Assembly (NCBI GenBank): GCA_036346225.1
Contig: JARFIW010001215.1
Span: 8,756,501 to 8,820,500, forward strand
Direction of reading: 5' to 3'
Length of the DNA: 64,000 nucleotides
DNA from: Platerodrilus igneus
Taxonomy: Eukaryota > Arthropoda > Insecta > Coleoptera > Lycidae
Positions 1 to 10,900 of the stretch are shown piece by piece. The notes under the pieces are model-generated. The model ran no database searches and was not told the origin of the DNA. It saw nothing but the letters and a program-made list of their open reading frames with translations. Position 1 is the stretch's first letter, and every line of letters starts with the position of its first letter. A program made the position numbers and the translations under genes.

Positions 1-969
1 CAGACTATAAACTACTAATATTTCTACAAATTTTATGTTATACAAATACTCAGATAACTCCAATTCCACTATGCTTTCGTCTTCAAACAATAACGGTACA
101 GACCAGCAATCCCTCTTTTAATTAACTTTTATTCGCCGTAAAACTGCTACTATTTGCTATCTCCAGGTACAACTTGACTTTCAAAACTTTCTCGTAACTT
201 TTAAATGTAATAAAACTCATAACAGTACAAAAAACACGTCTATTTTTCAGTAATATAAAATTTGAAGTCAATTATAAATAAAATCCGTCTTCTTTTGTTT
301 CCGTTGCCATGACAACTATCTCTACGCACACTATGTAATTTATAATTATTAATAATTGATTAATAATACAGTTGTTTCTCTAGATACATTCATTTTCTAG
401 ATGGTTTGTAATCCAGTGATTTATGTATATTGAACTTTTACAATATTGAAAATAGCTAACAAACTTTGATGGTTCAGCTTTTAAATTGTACGCAACAGAC
501 GTTTATGTCTTATTCGGTAAACGTCCTGTCATTACATAACCAATCTTTAATTGCTAAAACATATTCAAACTGAAATTGATTTACCAATTTTACGGGAGTA
601 TCAATTAACTCCTTAAAATTTTAAAAGCGTGCAGTATACCAAGCAATTTTGATATTTGTTTTACATTCAAATGGTTCTGAAAACGCTAACTCAAATTAAA
701 TTTCATATACGTGCAACCATAACAATTAAAATACGTATACAATGCAAACTTATAACTAGCTTAGCCTGGTCTATGGCCGGTATATGTTGTTGAATGCAAT
801 GCAGTTTCAAAAGCTTTATAAATTTATAAACGTGGAATAGTTGTTGTTAATTTATAAACCAAAATTACCTGAAAGAAATACTCAAACAAAACCAAATATA
901 CCCCCATTCTAGCAAAGTCGTTTCGAAGCCCTATTTAAACATTTTATAAGCCCACCCCCTTCTTGACAG

Positions 970-1022
<53 letters not shown>

Positions 1023-1818
1023 TAATCCCCAAGTACGTTAAGTAACTATTTAAGAGAATTAAAATATAAATACACTGTTTTTATAAAGGAAAATGCCAAT
1101 TAATTAAGTTTAAAATAACATATATAAAAGGTAAACAATCACTATTCCAAAATGGCCGACTTAATCATTCAGATTGACATTTCAAGCTGCATTAAATGAC
1201 GGCAACATAAGATAAAAGTTACCAAATGCAATTGTTACGCTCCCTTTCTGTATAGCGTACCTAAAATACATCGTTTTGTATAGCTGGTTGTATAACGGTT
1301 GATTTACATTAATAAATAAATTGAATTATTCGTCTTATAAATTTTGGTTCCTTATGTTATTTATCGAAGCCGAGATAAGAGGCGCTCAGATGTTATGGTA
1401 ACAACTATTTTATATCTACAGATTAGCGTAGTTTTGCAGTTGTTCTTTGTTCATAGATGTTAATTACGTTGAAAATACGGCTTCTTTTGCTTTGACAATT
1501 TGAGTTGTAGATTAACTGCAGAGTGTAGTTCTGATTGCATTGAATGAAGGATGCTTTATATGCGGACGTGTTTTACACAACCACACGTGCGGTTACCGAT
1601 TGTGTTTCTTAGTTGAGTATTTCTTTTGAAATAACGTGCGTTACGGAACATTTGACGGACTTAATTAATGTTTACACGTTTTTACTAATTGTGGTTTTAA
1701 TTGTTTTTCTTGTGGGAAAAACGTTGTAGAACTTGTGAAACTTGACCGATTCTTTCTTTAGGATTAATGTGTGTGCGATCTCGTTTCGTTACCTGTTTTT
1801 ATCAGTGCAGTGCATACT
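1..1818. other. AT-rich non-coding stretch
   Basis: I see no gene, RNA gene or transposon terminus here apart from the (TA)n tract listed separately. Six-frame reading gives only short, compositionally random frames. Confidence 0.6.
974..1017. repeat. (TA)n microsatellite
   Basis: About 44 bp of uninterrupted TA dinucleotides. Similar tracts recur at 25207, 36773, 42689, 44482 and 47141; one of them is the insertion site of gypsy copy B. Confidence 0.95.
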
Positions 1819-2317
1819 TTGGATTATCCAAATGCAGTTTTAAGCTTGAGTTTTGGTTCTAAAAATGATGATACAGTTGTAGCAGGTTTAGTAGATGAAC
1901 AAAAAAGGTTGCTCCGTATAAATATGTATCTCATTCACATGTAAATACAGTTGATACTGTAGTTCTGAATTTTTTACTACCAAAGAATCTAAAATAGATC
2001 ACTACTTGTGCAAATTTCGTTATGCAAAAGCATTAGATTTTTCTTTGTTACCATATGTAGCAAATAAAACACCTCGCGTTACTGTTAGTTTAATGCAAGA
2101 ACTTATCAGATGACAGGCATTACATCGTGCCTTGAAAGCCCGCGATTCTAAATTCTAAATTTTTACTCCAATTTTTCGATTTGTGTTACAAAATATTTCG
2201 AAATTATTGTCTCAGGAAATAGAATTAACAAGAAATTTATCAATGCTACATGGTTTCATCAGTATGATGATGTCTGCTGCTAACACCAGTGAAACGCGTA
2301 GGTGTGAGTTAGTGTAA
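1819..2317 (+). pseudogene. Decayed unidentified gene
   Basis: A protein-like signal runs in pieces through this interval. One frame opens with a stretch containing SLSFGSKNDDTVVAG. The next piece contains YVSHSHVNTVDTVVL. The third frame (codons in phase with 1976) contains KIDHYLCKFRYAKALDF and, after stops TGA at 2111 and TAA at 2156, ends in SMMMSAANTSE before a TAA at 2315. The amino-acid texture is that of a real protein, but at least two frameshifts and two stops break it. I do not recognise the family. It could be an old viral or transposon gene. A retroelement primer-binding site lies about 630 bp downstream, which makes a mobile-element origin plausible but does not show it. Confidence 0.45.
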
Positions 2318-2946
2318 AGTGTAAGCAATTCAATCCACACCCTCACAGTCAAGGGTGCAGTGCTTCGTTAGTGTAGGACATCGTGAATCCCCCACTCCAG
2401 CGTTACTGAAGGACTTTCTGTAAGTTGAACTATTTCCTACTTAGTATTACTTTAAATTGTTTTGCCATATCTTCGTCGTTCTGAGACCTTTTTGCAATAG
2501 AACTGCAGGCTTTTAAAAAAAAAAAAAGAAAGAAAAAAAAATACTACTAGATTACTCATATCAATTGTGTCTTATTTTTTATCTTGTATTAACAGTTTGT
2601 CTGATTTATGTTTAATTGGTGTGTGAGGAAACGTTTCTGCTACTCCCCAATATTACCTCACTTTGTAATCAAAATTTTTTTTGTAATGCTTTTATCGTGA
2701 TTATAATATATACTTTTTTCCAAAACAGTTTTCTTACATCTACAAAGTACTGAATAATTTATGCTTAATCTTTTGTTTTTCAGGTTTGCTTAATTATTTT
2801 TCTTACAGGTACTGTCACTAACTCCTTACCGCCGTATACATTATATGTCAGTTTGCTTCCTACAACCCCCCCCCCCAATCTCCGATTGAGCCCGGTCATT
2901 CCGTGATCTCTTGTTGCACGGCTACAAGAACAACGTAGCCTAAATT
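2318..2946 (+). repeat. Probable LTR 3' portion (tRNA-Lys-primed gypsy family)
   Basis: The last 80 bases before the primer-binding site, including GATTGAGCCCGGTCATTC, recur at 60297-60362 and at 62216-62276. They end in CCTAAATT here and GCGTAAATT at 60354, directly before TGGCGCCCAAC. That is the geometry of an LTR 3' end next to a primer site. The 5' edge of the LTR is not visible and the body is not conserved enough to delimit. A run of ten C residues precedes the conserved block. Confidence 0.4.
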
Positions 2947-2962
2947 TGGCGCCCAACGTGGG
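2947..2962 (+). promoter_or_regulatory. Retroelement primer-binding site, tRNA-Lys type
   Basis: TGGCGCCCAACGTGGG is complementary to the 3' end of animal tRNA-Lys including its CCA. The match stops after 16 nt, as in an ordinary primer site. Compare 60363-60438, where the match continues through the whole tRNA. No gag frame follows this copy. Confidence 0.6.
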
Positions 2963-5911
2963 TGCCCAAGAATTGCGTAACACAATGTTGCCAAGTTGTA
3001 TTTTTCTACCCAAAAGACACATAATAAGTTAAAAAGTTACTTTTTATTATATTGCTTGAATGAAGAACCTAATTTTCTACAAATATATTCAAAACTAACA
3101 TCTTATAAGATAAATCAGAGGTGAAAACGAATTTTCAACATACGTGATAGGCGTCACTTTACATTCTCGTGTACGTATTCAGCGCCACTGGTACAGTTGG
3201 CAACACTGATACGATCCACGTTTCACAATATTGCACAATAATGACATAATTACGTGTCAAATTGTATCACATACCAAACTCGTTTACAATGATACAATTT
3301 GCACTTTAAAATGTAAATAAAGCGAAGTACTCACTTAAAACGCGCCTTTGCAGTTAATCTCAGGGCATTTCCTTGTTGTTGTTTGGTGTGGGTCGGCTAC
3401 GCCATTGTTGATCCAAATTTATCCGTCTCTCCTCTTTCGTCGTTCGTAGGTAAGGCACCAAGGATACAGGTAAATGTACTCGAAGATAAAGATACAAGGA
3501 AACCTACATTTTAAAAAAGAGAAAAGACAAAAACGCGACACAGATAGACGTTACCGTTCGACGTCTCGTGGCTAATAATCATGTCGTGTCGCAAACCGCG
3601 CACTTGCCCATCACTCCGCGCCTGCGCAATCTTTTGCGCAAACGCAACTGTCCGAAATGACGGAAATGAACAAGTCTATTTTAAAATAATAGCGAGAATT
3701 CACTCACATATTTATACTTAATCTAAATATGATACATAGCCGATTTTCGGCATGTAACATAGTTCTGAAAAGAAGAAAAAACTAAATGTGGGTATCCCTA
3801 CGTTCCGAACAGAATAAGTGCAGGTTAACTGAACATGTTCACATTACCCCACGTCGGTTCTGTTCAGTTAACCCCACACACTATTATTCCGCTAAGTGTA
3901 AAAGTTAACATCTTAAATTGAACAAGAAAGAATAACTACATACACAAAACAATAGTAGATACGTAAGTTTTTCGGTGGGTCAAATAAAACTTTAAAAAAT
4001 ACAAAGATGTAGCCGATAACACAAAAATACTTGGAATTTAAAATTTTACTTTGTCACCTTCACAACCACCTAACTTGAAATAGCCAGTATAGGAATATTT
4101 TCATGGTGAGAAGAAGGAACTCATATACGCTGCCATATACACAAAAAGCTAAGTCTACTATCTACCACTAGGTGGCAAATAGTGTAAGGTGTTCACTAAA
4201 CCTTGCATGTCCAGTTAAACCCGGCTTACCCTACCCATAAATCTACACTTACGGCATCCTCAGTGAGCAGTTTAATGTGTCCGTCTAGGCCAATTGCGTT
4301 TTAATGTTACGCAGATCTTGACAATCAATTAAGTGGAGTCGGTTCAGCAATTGAAGCGATTGAAAGGTATCTCGAATATCATCCGAAATACGGTCGAATG
4401 ATATTCCTTGAGATATTTTTCCTAAAAATAAAACAATTAAATATTCTTCACTAAATGATGTAAGATGCAATCTGAAGTTTTTCATTTTTATAGAGTTTAA
4501 TAAACTTCAATGAACAATCATGGCCAAAGCGAGGAAGAAAAAGTAATGCTTTTGCAGTTCCATCAGCACATTTTGTACACTCGAGTGTGAATGGATAAAA
4601 GTTTTCTAGTTCAGCAGAACTCCTATCTTGTATAGGCAACTTCTTTTAAATTACTGAATCGCTTTACAAAGGCAGATCTATGACAGGAATGATGCATTTT
4701 AAACATATTGTTACTCAAATTCTTCCATCCTGTTTGACGACCATACGAACACTTTAATTCTTTTTCTTTATTTAATTTCCACATCGAAAAATCTATAAAC
4801 GTACAACTATGGACATCTCTACATAGGACATTAATCTCGGCCAGAAACCTGTGCATATTTTAGGGCTGTATTCGTAGTTCGCGACTTGCCGCTAGGGAAA
4901 TAGAGGGCGATTTTTACATGCAGTCTTATGGAGCATTCGCTATTTTTCTCATAAATAATTATAAATTCGGATTTTATTCAAAATTCCAGTCATTGGAAGT
5001 GGAAATATACACAAATTCTTAACAATTACCAATTTAATACTCCCGTATTCTTATAAGAATTTCAAATTATTAAAGAATCAAAATAGCATGCTGAACAATG
5101 TAACCATACATAAATAATATTTATTCAAAGCCTTTTAAAGCATTTTATGATACAAATACAAGCGGCTATAAAACAATAGGGGATGTCGTTCATACGGAGA
5201 AAGAATGTTTTATTTCTGGTAACACTAGTTTTCATGAGATCAATTTAAAGTTATTGTTAATTTATGTAGTTAAGTCTTATACTATAAAAATTAGAACTTT
5301 AAGACTTTTAGAATCTTTGATGGTCTAAAAGGATGAAGGGTGAAGCACACAAAAATCTGACCATCTTTTTGGGGTTAAAATAGTAATTTTATTGAAGCAA
5401 AAAAGTATTATATTAAACAAAATAAAACAAAAGTATATTTAACTTTTTTTATACACACTTTTAATTAGAAATAAAAATGTATTATTATAACAACAATTGT
5501 ATTAGAAACATATATGCTCAGGTAGATACTTAAACTAGAATTCTTACCATTCAATACGCATAAAAATAAATTTCATTATACATTAATATATACGCAAATA
5601 AGAAAGAACCTTCCCAGCAAACAATATAACGTTTTATTCATGTTACATTTCAGTTGAATTTCAATGTGAAACGTAAAATTTCAACTAGAAAATCACATGT
5701 TTATTATGTTGGAATGTCACAGTTTCAACACGTGTTTTATCAACATTTTTTTCACAGCTCTTTTTAACATATCTTTTATGTAATTTGTATATATGAATGA
5801 CACGTGTTTTTCAACAACCTTTCAACGAGAATTTTATGTTTATTAAATGTTAATTTGACGTGTTATGTAGGTAAATTTTTAACAAGTATTTCCCACTTAT
5901 AAAATTGCAAT
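2963..5911. other. Non-coding stretch
   Basis: I find no supportable gene. Open frames at 4285-4856 on the minus strand have random composition. A small imperfect inverted pair built on GTTAACTGAACA and TGTTCAGTTAAC lies at about 3822-3873. Confidence 0.55.
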
Positions 5912-6080
5912 AAAAGCTCCAAATCTCCCCCATGTGATTTTATTTCTAAAAAAAGTTGTTTGCCAGTTGTGCAATGCAATGCGACATGTTTCGGTTAAAT
6001 CGGAAACATGTCGCATTGCACAAAACTGGTAAACAACTTTTTTTATAAATAAAATCACATGGGGGAGATTTTGAGCTTTT
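5912..6080. repeat. Hairpin repeat (MITE-like)
   Basis: Two nearly perfect inverted arms of about 80 bp, beginning AAAAGCTCCAAATCTCCCCC and ending in its near complement, surround a spacer of about ten bases near 5993-6002. The arms carry a few mismatches and small indels. No coding capacity. This is the form of a foldback or miniature inverted-repeat element; no target duplication is clear. Confidence 0.75.
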
Positions 6081-6855
6081 GTTTCAAATTTATTAATTCA
6101 TGTTAATAAAAAACCTTCAATTCCTATTAAAACAGGTTACTTTAAAATACAGTATTTAGTGACGTTTCGTTCTATGACGTAAGATCCTAGCAAAGATCGA
6201 AATGTCAAAATACACAGTTTATTGTGAAATAAACTTGTAGTTTATTTACCAAATAAAGAGAAGATCATATTTAAATAACCACAACAAACATACATAGAGT
6301 AGAAATTAAATGTAGGTTCACTTCTTAGTCTCTTATTAATATTGAATTTTCCGTAACTGGGCGGTTTTTGAAAATACATGTCGATTCGTAGGTAATTATC
6401 ATACTTGGTCCACCCAGTACACCATCATCTTTTTCAGATTTTACCCTACTCTAGCTAATGTTAAAGAATATCTAGCATTAGTAAGATTTTGTAAATAAGT
6501 ACTTATATAAGTTGTTTATATTGGCTAAAGCAAGTTGCCCTTAAGTTCGATAATTAAAAAAAAAGAAACAGGATTTTAATACCTATAATATTATTTTTAT
6601 TGTAATCTAGGAGCATATAAAATATACAGGCGTACTTATAACTTACATATAATATGCATATAAAATATGTAGCACCACAATGCTTAAAATCCTAGTAGAT
6701 ATATAGCCTTAACAAAATGAAGCAAAAACTAAAAAGTTACCAAGTACCAGCAGAAAATTCACTTTGTTGCAAACTTTTTTGCTGGTTATTGTTACATGAC
6801 TGCGACTAATACCTAATTTATTAAAGAATGCCCAATAAGCAATGATAAAAACTAC

Positions 6856-7008
6856 AGATTCGCCTTTTAATAGCGCTTTGTTATATTGCGTTTGGTTTTT
6901 ATAAAGCGGCCAATAAACCTCAGTCTTTCTAGGCGACAACCAACTGTGATGGACAACTGCAACAGAGCCACCTTCAATTTCTTCAAATTGAACAATTATG
7001 TACGCCAT
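6856..7008 (-). CDS. Candidate first coding exon, short N-terminal module
   Basis: A frame of exactly 51 codons starts at ATG 7008 and ends at a GT splice-donor-like site (minus strand CT|GTAGTT, boundary at 6856). The peptide has the pattern of an N-terminal module common in uncharacterised insect proteins, some carrying DUF4806: an aliphatic strand (AYIIVQFEE), then VAVVHHSWL, then the pair YWPLYK, then NKALLKGES. The open frame continues upstream of this ATG and downstream past the donor, but those parts look hydrophobic and random. No partner exon was found nearby, so it may be a stranded exon or part of a gene extending out of view. Family assignment is from memory of the pattern. Confidence 0.35.
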
Positions 7009-7134
7009 ATATATTGTAACTGAAAATGGTAACAAAAGAAAGCATAAGTAAGTAATCGGTACATATGACACAATTCACCTGCTATAAGTATTTAAACAAA
7101 ATTTATGTCAAACTATATACTGCCTAATAGTACT

Positions 7135-7199
7135 CCATTAAACAACTCTTAATGCATGGTAAGGTTAGGTAATATATTATATTAAGAGTTGTTTAATGG
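7135..7199. repeat. Short perfect inverted repeat
   Basis: Perfect 18-bp arms, CCATTAAACAACTCTTAA and its complement, flank a 29-bp spacer. It could be a very small MITE or a cruciform-forming site. Confidence 0.7.
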
Positions 7200-8661
7200 C
7201 GGGATAAAGCTTTTAGGTAAGTTCATACAACAACGAATGCGAATTTTTTTTCCGAATTCGCAAAATACAATAATTCGAAAATTTGTAAATCAATTTATTT
7301 TTAATGTTGAACTTCTTTCAACATTTTTACGAAATTTGCAGCCGCCATTTTATTCGGATAAAAATTGCGAATTTTATCCTTGTATAAACTTAGCTTTATA
7401 GCACGCAATTGTACTATTTAAATATATTTATTTTAACAAAATTATGATCTTACTTCAATAAAATGATGGCAGTTCCATATATGTACATACAAAAAATTAT
7501 TTAGTTTCACTTTTTAATAAAATTCGATTTACGATGAGCTTTGTGCTTTGTAATGAACGCCAGGGTCAAGAAATAATTGGATGAAGGTAACGTCCGACTT
7601 CGAGGTCCGATGTGTGCGCATATGATACATTTACAATAAATTACTTACTTAGATATCTATATTATAATAACTACACCTACAATAATTTTTTAGATCAGTT
7701 CGTTTTACATTATTGATCTATGCTTAATGGATATAGGTTTAAAAATTTGTTGGGGTATTTCAACGTAACTTAAACATGTATTAAACCAGTTCTAGATAAC
7801 TACAAATACATCATAATTTTTAACGTATTTTACACGTGCCTAGAGTAACCAAAACTTGCGCCAGCATTAAATCATTTCATACTCAGTGCAAAATACGTAT
7901 ATAATAATCACCTCACCAATTCCACACTATATAATTATTTTTTTCAAACATTTAGGTTCTGTAAAGTTTCTAAAGAATGTTTTAAAATCGTAGTTTTTTC
8001 GTTTCCTAGGCGCTAGTAGAATTTCAACCAAAAGAAAACGTTTTAAAAACTTACTGGTTTCTTGCTCTGTTTGCGGGGTTGTCACTTCGAGGAATAGCTT
8101 GTTTCCACTTTTCTAATGTTTCCACAACCTACAAAGACATGTATTTAGAATCTCAATAGTATACTAAACGCCAAAAATACCTTGGTAGCAGAATAAATAC
8201 TTCTCCTTATGTTTGAATGATTTATATCCGGATTTGCAACCAGGGACAAAACAACACTTCATATTTTATATATATAGATAAGTTATAGGCCGCAAGTTTT
8301 ACACGCAATTGACTATCACAGCTATAAGTACCAAATATGATGATCTTAGTCGAATTAGACCTCACAATTTTATAAAAATGCGATTTTAATACTAATACGC
8401 CATAAGATATAATAGAAAATCAACCCTTCTTTTCCCTAGCGGCAACATTATTAACTAGAGATTATTTGTAACAGTTTTATAGTCTTTCGGATAGGAAGAT
8501 TAACGTCCTAAGTAGAGAAGTCCATACGTACAACACATGAACTAAAAATTGATAAATTTGTGGTTTCTATTATTACCCCCCTTCATTGTTGAAATGCAGA
8601 GCTTCTGATGATATTTTAATTTGTGGACGTTCATAATATACCATCTAATCATTATGATTAC
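7200..8661. other. Non-coding stretch
   Basis: No supportable gene. The frame at 7189-7401 is low-complexity and phenylalanine-rich and is not convincing. Confidence 0.5.
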
Positions 8662-8881
8662 CTGAAAGATTTTCACAAAGACGGCATTTAATACGAGCAT
8701 TGCCGTTGTCAGAATAAATACTATGAACAGTTTTCACATGCGAATAAAGATTTCTCTTCAAGGTAAAACTTTTATGGCAAGTATTACAGATAAACATATT
8801 TATAAGTGTATTTATGTTTAATACTGAAGTGGTGGAACGTCTTGAATACTTCAACAAATTATGCAAATCCAAAACCTTCAC
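8662..8881 (-). CDS. Candidate zinc-finger exon (one C2H2 finger plus half of another)
   Basis: The minus-strand frame encodes one complete finger, FICNTCHKSFTLKRNLYSH followed by VKTVH, spacing C-x2-C-x12-H-x4-H. A short linker follows, and then a second Cys pair, IKCRLCE. The coding sense ends at a good splice donor (TTTCAG|GTAATC, boundary 8662). The second finger would therefore be completed by a downstream exon that I cannot find. The finger has the classic Phe and Leu core residues and an x4 His spacing, unlike the x3 spacing of the large arrays in this window, so it belongs to a different zinc-finger class. The 5' boundary is uncertain; ATG 8881 may simply be inside the exon. Paired fingers of this layout occur in insect BTB zinc-finger genes, which is only a suggestion. 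Confidence 0.4.
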
Positions 8882-9041
8882 CCTAGCTTACAGTTTCACA
8901 AAATTTGTTCTTTAATTATTAACGGTTAAATATGTACACAATAATTAAGATTAAGTATATAGGAAAATTCAATATTTTATAATCGCCAGAAGAATTCTGT
9001 TTTTAAACAGCTCGTCAGGATACATCCACTACAGACAATAT

Positions 9042-9563
9042 TGTTGCGATCCACTATTAGGCAACCCGTCAAACATACAAACGCCCGGGGCACAGCGTAT
9101 TCTTCAGCATTCGAGAATCCTTCTACAAAGTTCTAGATAATGAGTCATATCTTAATGCAGGGTATATATAAGGCCGCTTATGAATGTAAGAGTTAGTCTA
9201 TTCTTGAATGTCTAATATAAATTATATCGTTGTAAAGTAAACGTAGTTGAGTTTTTAGAATATATACATAAATGATATGCTGTGTCTAACGTGCATGCAG
9301 CTTGCAGTATACATAAATAAATAGAAGTGTATAAACAAATAGTTGTGTTAGTGTGGTTATTGGACCTAGGGTAAAGAAGTTAGTTTAAGAAGATATTAGT
9401 GCTTGTAAATTCATTAGTGTAATAGTGCTTCATTGTTAAGTGGACTGAAAACATCTATAAATAAGGCATATACTGTTAATTAGACTTGTGAACAGTGAGT
9501 AATAAAGACCATTATTATTACTTGTTTTAAATTAAAGAAACGCGGTAGTAGTAGCGCGTTACA
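9042..9563 (+). repeat. 5' LTR of gypsy copy A
   Basis: 522 bp, TG...CA ends. A TATA-like motif (TATATATAAGG) lies at 9173-9183 and an AATAAA polyadenylation signal at 9501-9506, giving a plausible U3/R/U5 layout. Confidence 0.95.
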
Positions 9564-9564
9564 C

Positions 9565-9573
9565 TGGTGTCAG
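9565..9573 (+). promoter_or_regulatory. Primer-binding site, tRNA-Leu-like
   Basis: TGGTGTCAG lies one base after the LTR. It is complementary to the CTGACACCA 3' end typical of tRNA-Leu. The match beyond nine bases is not clear, so the tRNA assignment is tentative. Confidence 0.6.
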
Positions 9574-9648
9574 GCATTTGTGGGGTATATAGTGATTAAT
9601 TTAAAAGGAAAGCACACCAGTCTAAAGACATTTAAGTAGTTTATATAT

Positions 9649-10170
9649 ATGCCAGTTACAAGGAGTCAAAATAAGATGGAGGCAGAAAATTTAATGAATT
9701 TCCTTAAGGATTTTAAATCGGGTATAGAAGAAAAGTTAAACGAAAATGCTGAGAAAATGGAGGAGAGGTCGGCTAAACTGGAAGTGACACTCGGTGAAAA
9801 TTTAGTGAGGTCAGTTGAACTGGAATCAAATCTTACCGAAAGGTTAACTGAAAATGCTAAGAAAATAGAAGAACGGTTTAGTGAAATACAGCAAGCGCTA
9901 AGACTAGCAAGGCCAAAAATTCTGGATGACGCACTGGCTCATGCGCTTGAATTTGAAGCAGCTAAGCAGACATCACACAGGATGGGTCACAAAGTTCGGT
10001 CTGCCTTAGAGGAACCTGGTCAAGCTCAGAATAGCATAGATGAAATAGTCAACCGTGTGTCAGAAAGGCTGGAACTACAACGACCGCGGAGATGGCGTCT
10101 GCGATGCTGGAACTGCGGCGAAGTTGGTCATATACAGAGACGCTGCACTCAACCAAAAACAACCGGTTGA
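9649..10170 (+). pseudogene. Gag of copy A, capsid deleted
   Basis: The frame of 173 codons starts MPVTRSQNKMEAE, the conserved start of the family (preceded by MY in copy C). An N-terminal Glu/Lys-rich coiled coil follows (repeats such as ENAEKMEE). The frame then jumps to IQQALRLARPK near residue 82, skipping roughly 200 residues of capsid present in copy C. It continues through the C-terminal capsid helix (DDALAHALEFEAA) to a zinc knuckle CWNCGEVGHIQRRC near residue 155, spacing C-x2-C-x4-H-x4-C. It stops soon after, where copy B reads on into protease. The product could bind nucleic acid but lacks the shell-forming domain. Confidence 0.85.
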
Positions 10171-10900
10171 GCAGCAGGAAAACTAAAGCAAGTCGACGTA
10201 AGGGGGCGAACGTCGACAGCACAACGTAGTGCCCCGGAGATTATCATCCGTGCTGCATCGTCGATGGGGAGTCTGGACAGCATTTATATCGATGGAAGAA
10301 TTAATGGTAGGGGTGTCCGATTACTCGTGGATACAGGAGCGACAAAACTATTGTGAGACCAGATTTGGTTGGTCGTGGAAAAGTGCTACCTGTATCGGTG
10401 TGTCTTCGAACGGCAAGTGGTGAGAAAATTTGTACTCACGGAGAGACTGCCGTTATGTTGACAATTGGGGACAAATTAATTAATCATCGAGTGCTGGTAG
10501 CTGAAATTACAGAAAAAGTGATCTTGGGAATGGATCTCATGAGAGAATATGGGTTTCATGTAAACATGAAAGAAAATGTGCTTCGGATAGATGATGATGA
10601 GATTCCATTTCAAGGTAGGAGTAACCAGACGATGCAAGTTCGAATGATTTGTGATATGAAAATACCCGAGAAGGCGGAAATGATAGTAATGGGACGCCCG
10701 GATGGTACGCTCCGGGAAGAACAAGTATGCATGATGGAAGCAACTGAATCGGGAATGGGTCAGGAGGGATTACTGATTGGAAGAACGCTGGTAAAGTTTC
10801 GAAATATGGTACCAGTAAGGGTGCTGAACATTAATCCGCATACGGTGACCCTGAAGAAAGACACGATTGTGGAAGTTGCATTCCAGTAGGCCATATTAAA
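10171..10900 (+). pseudogene. Protease region of copy A
   Basis: The retropepsin active site DTGAT is encoded at about 10330-10344 (VDTGA), followed by the flap region and the ILGMDLM motif (in the 178-codon frame 10353-10889). The domain would process the polyprotein. The active-site Asp and the downstream body are in different frames because one base is missing next to the DTG codons. Another one-base loss near 10870 separates protease from reverse transcriptase. Confidence 0.75.

Noticed and set aside
2780..3022. 80-codon minus-strand frame
   Set aside because: It overlaps the LTR end and primer-binding site on the other strand, and its Gly/Leu composition comes from the poly-C tract; no family features.
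6709..7071. Whole 120-codon minus-strand frame as a membrane protein
   Set aside because: The hydrophobic ends look like AT-rich non-coding sequence; only the central 51 codons, bounded by an ATG and a splice donor, look protein-like.
10476..10743. Antisense frames inside the gypsy copies (for example 10476-10743, 12537-12950, 38346-38789, 56916-57335)
   Set aside because: They mirror conserved pol codons, recur in every copy for that reason alone, and show no domain features.
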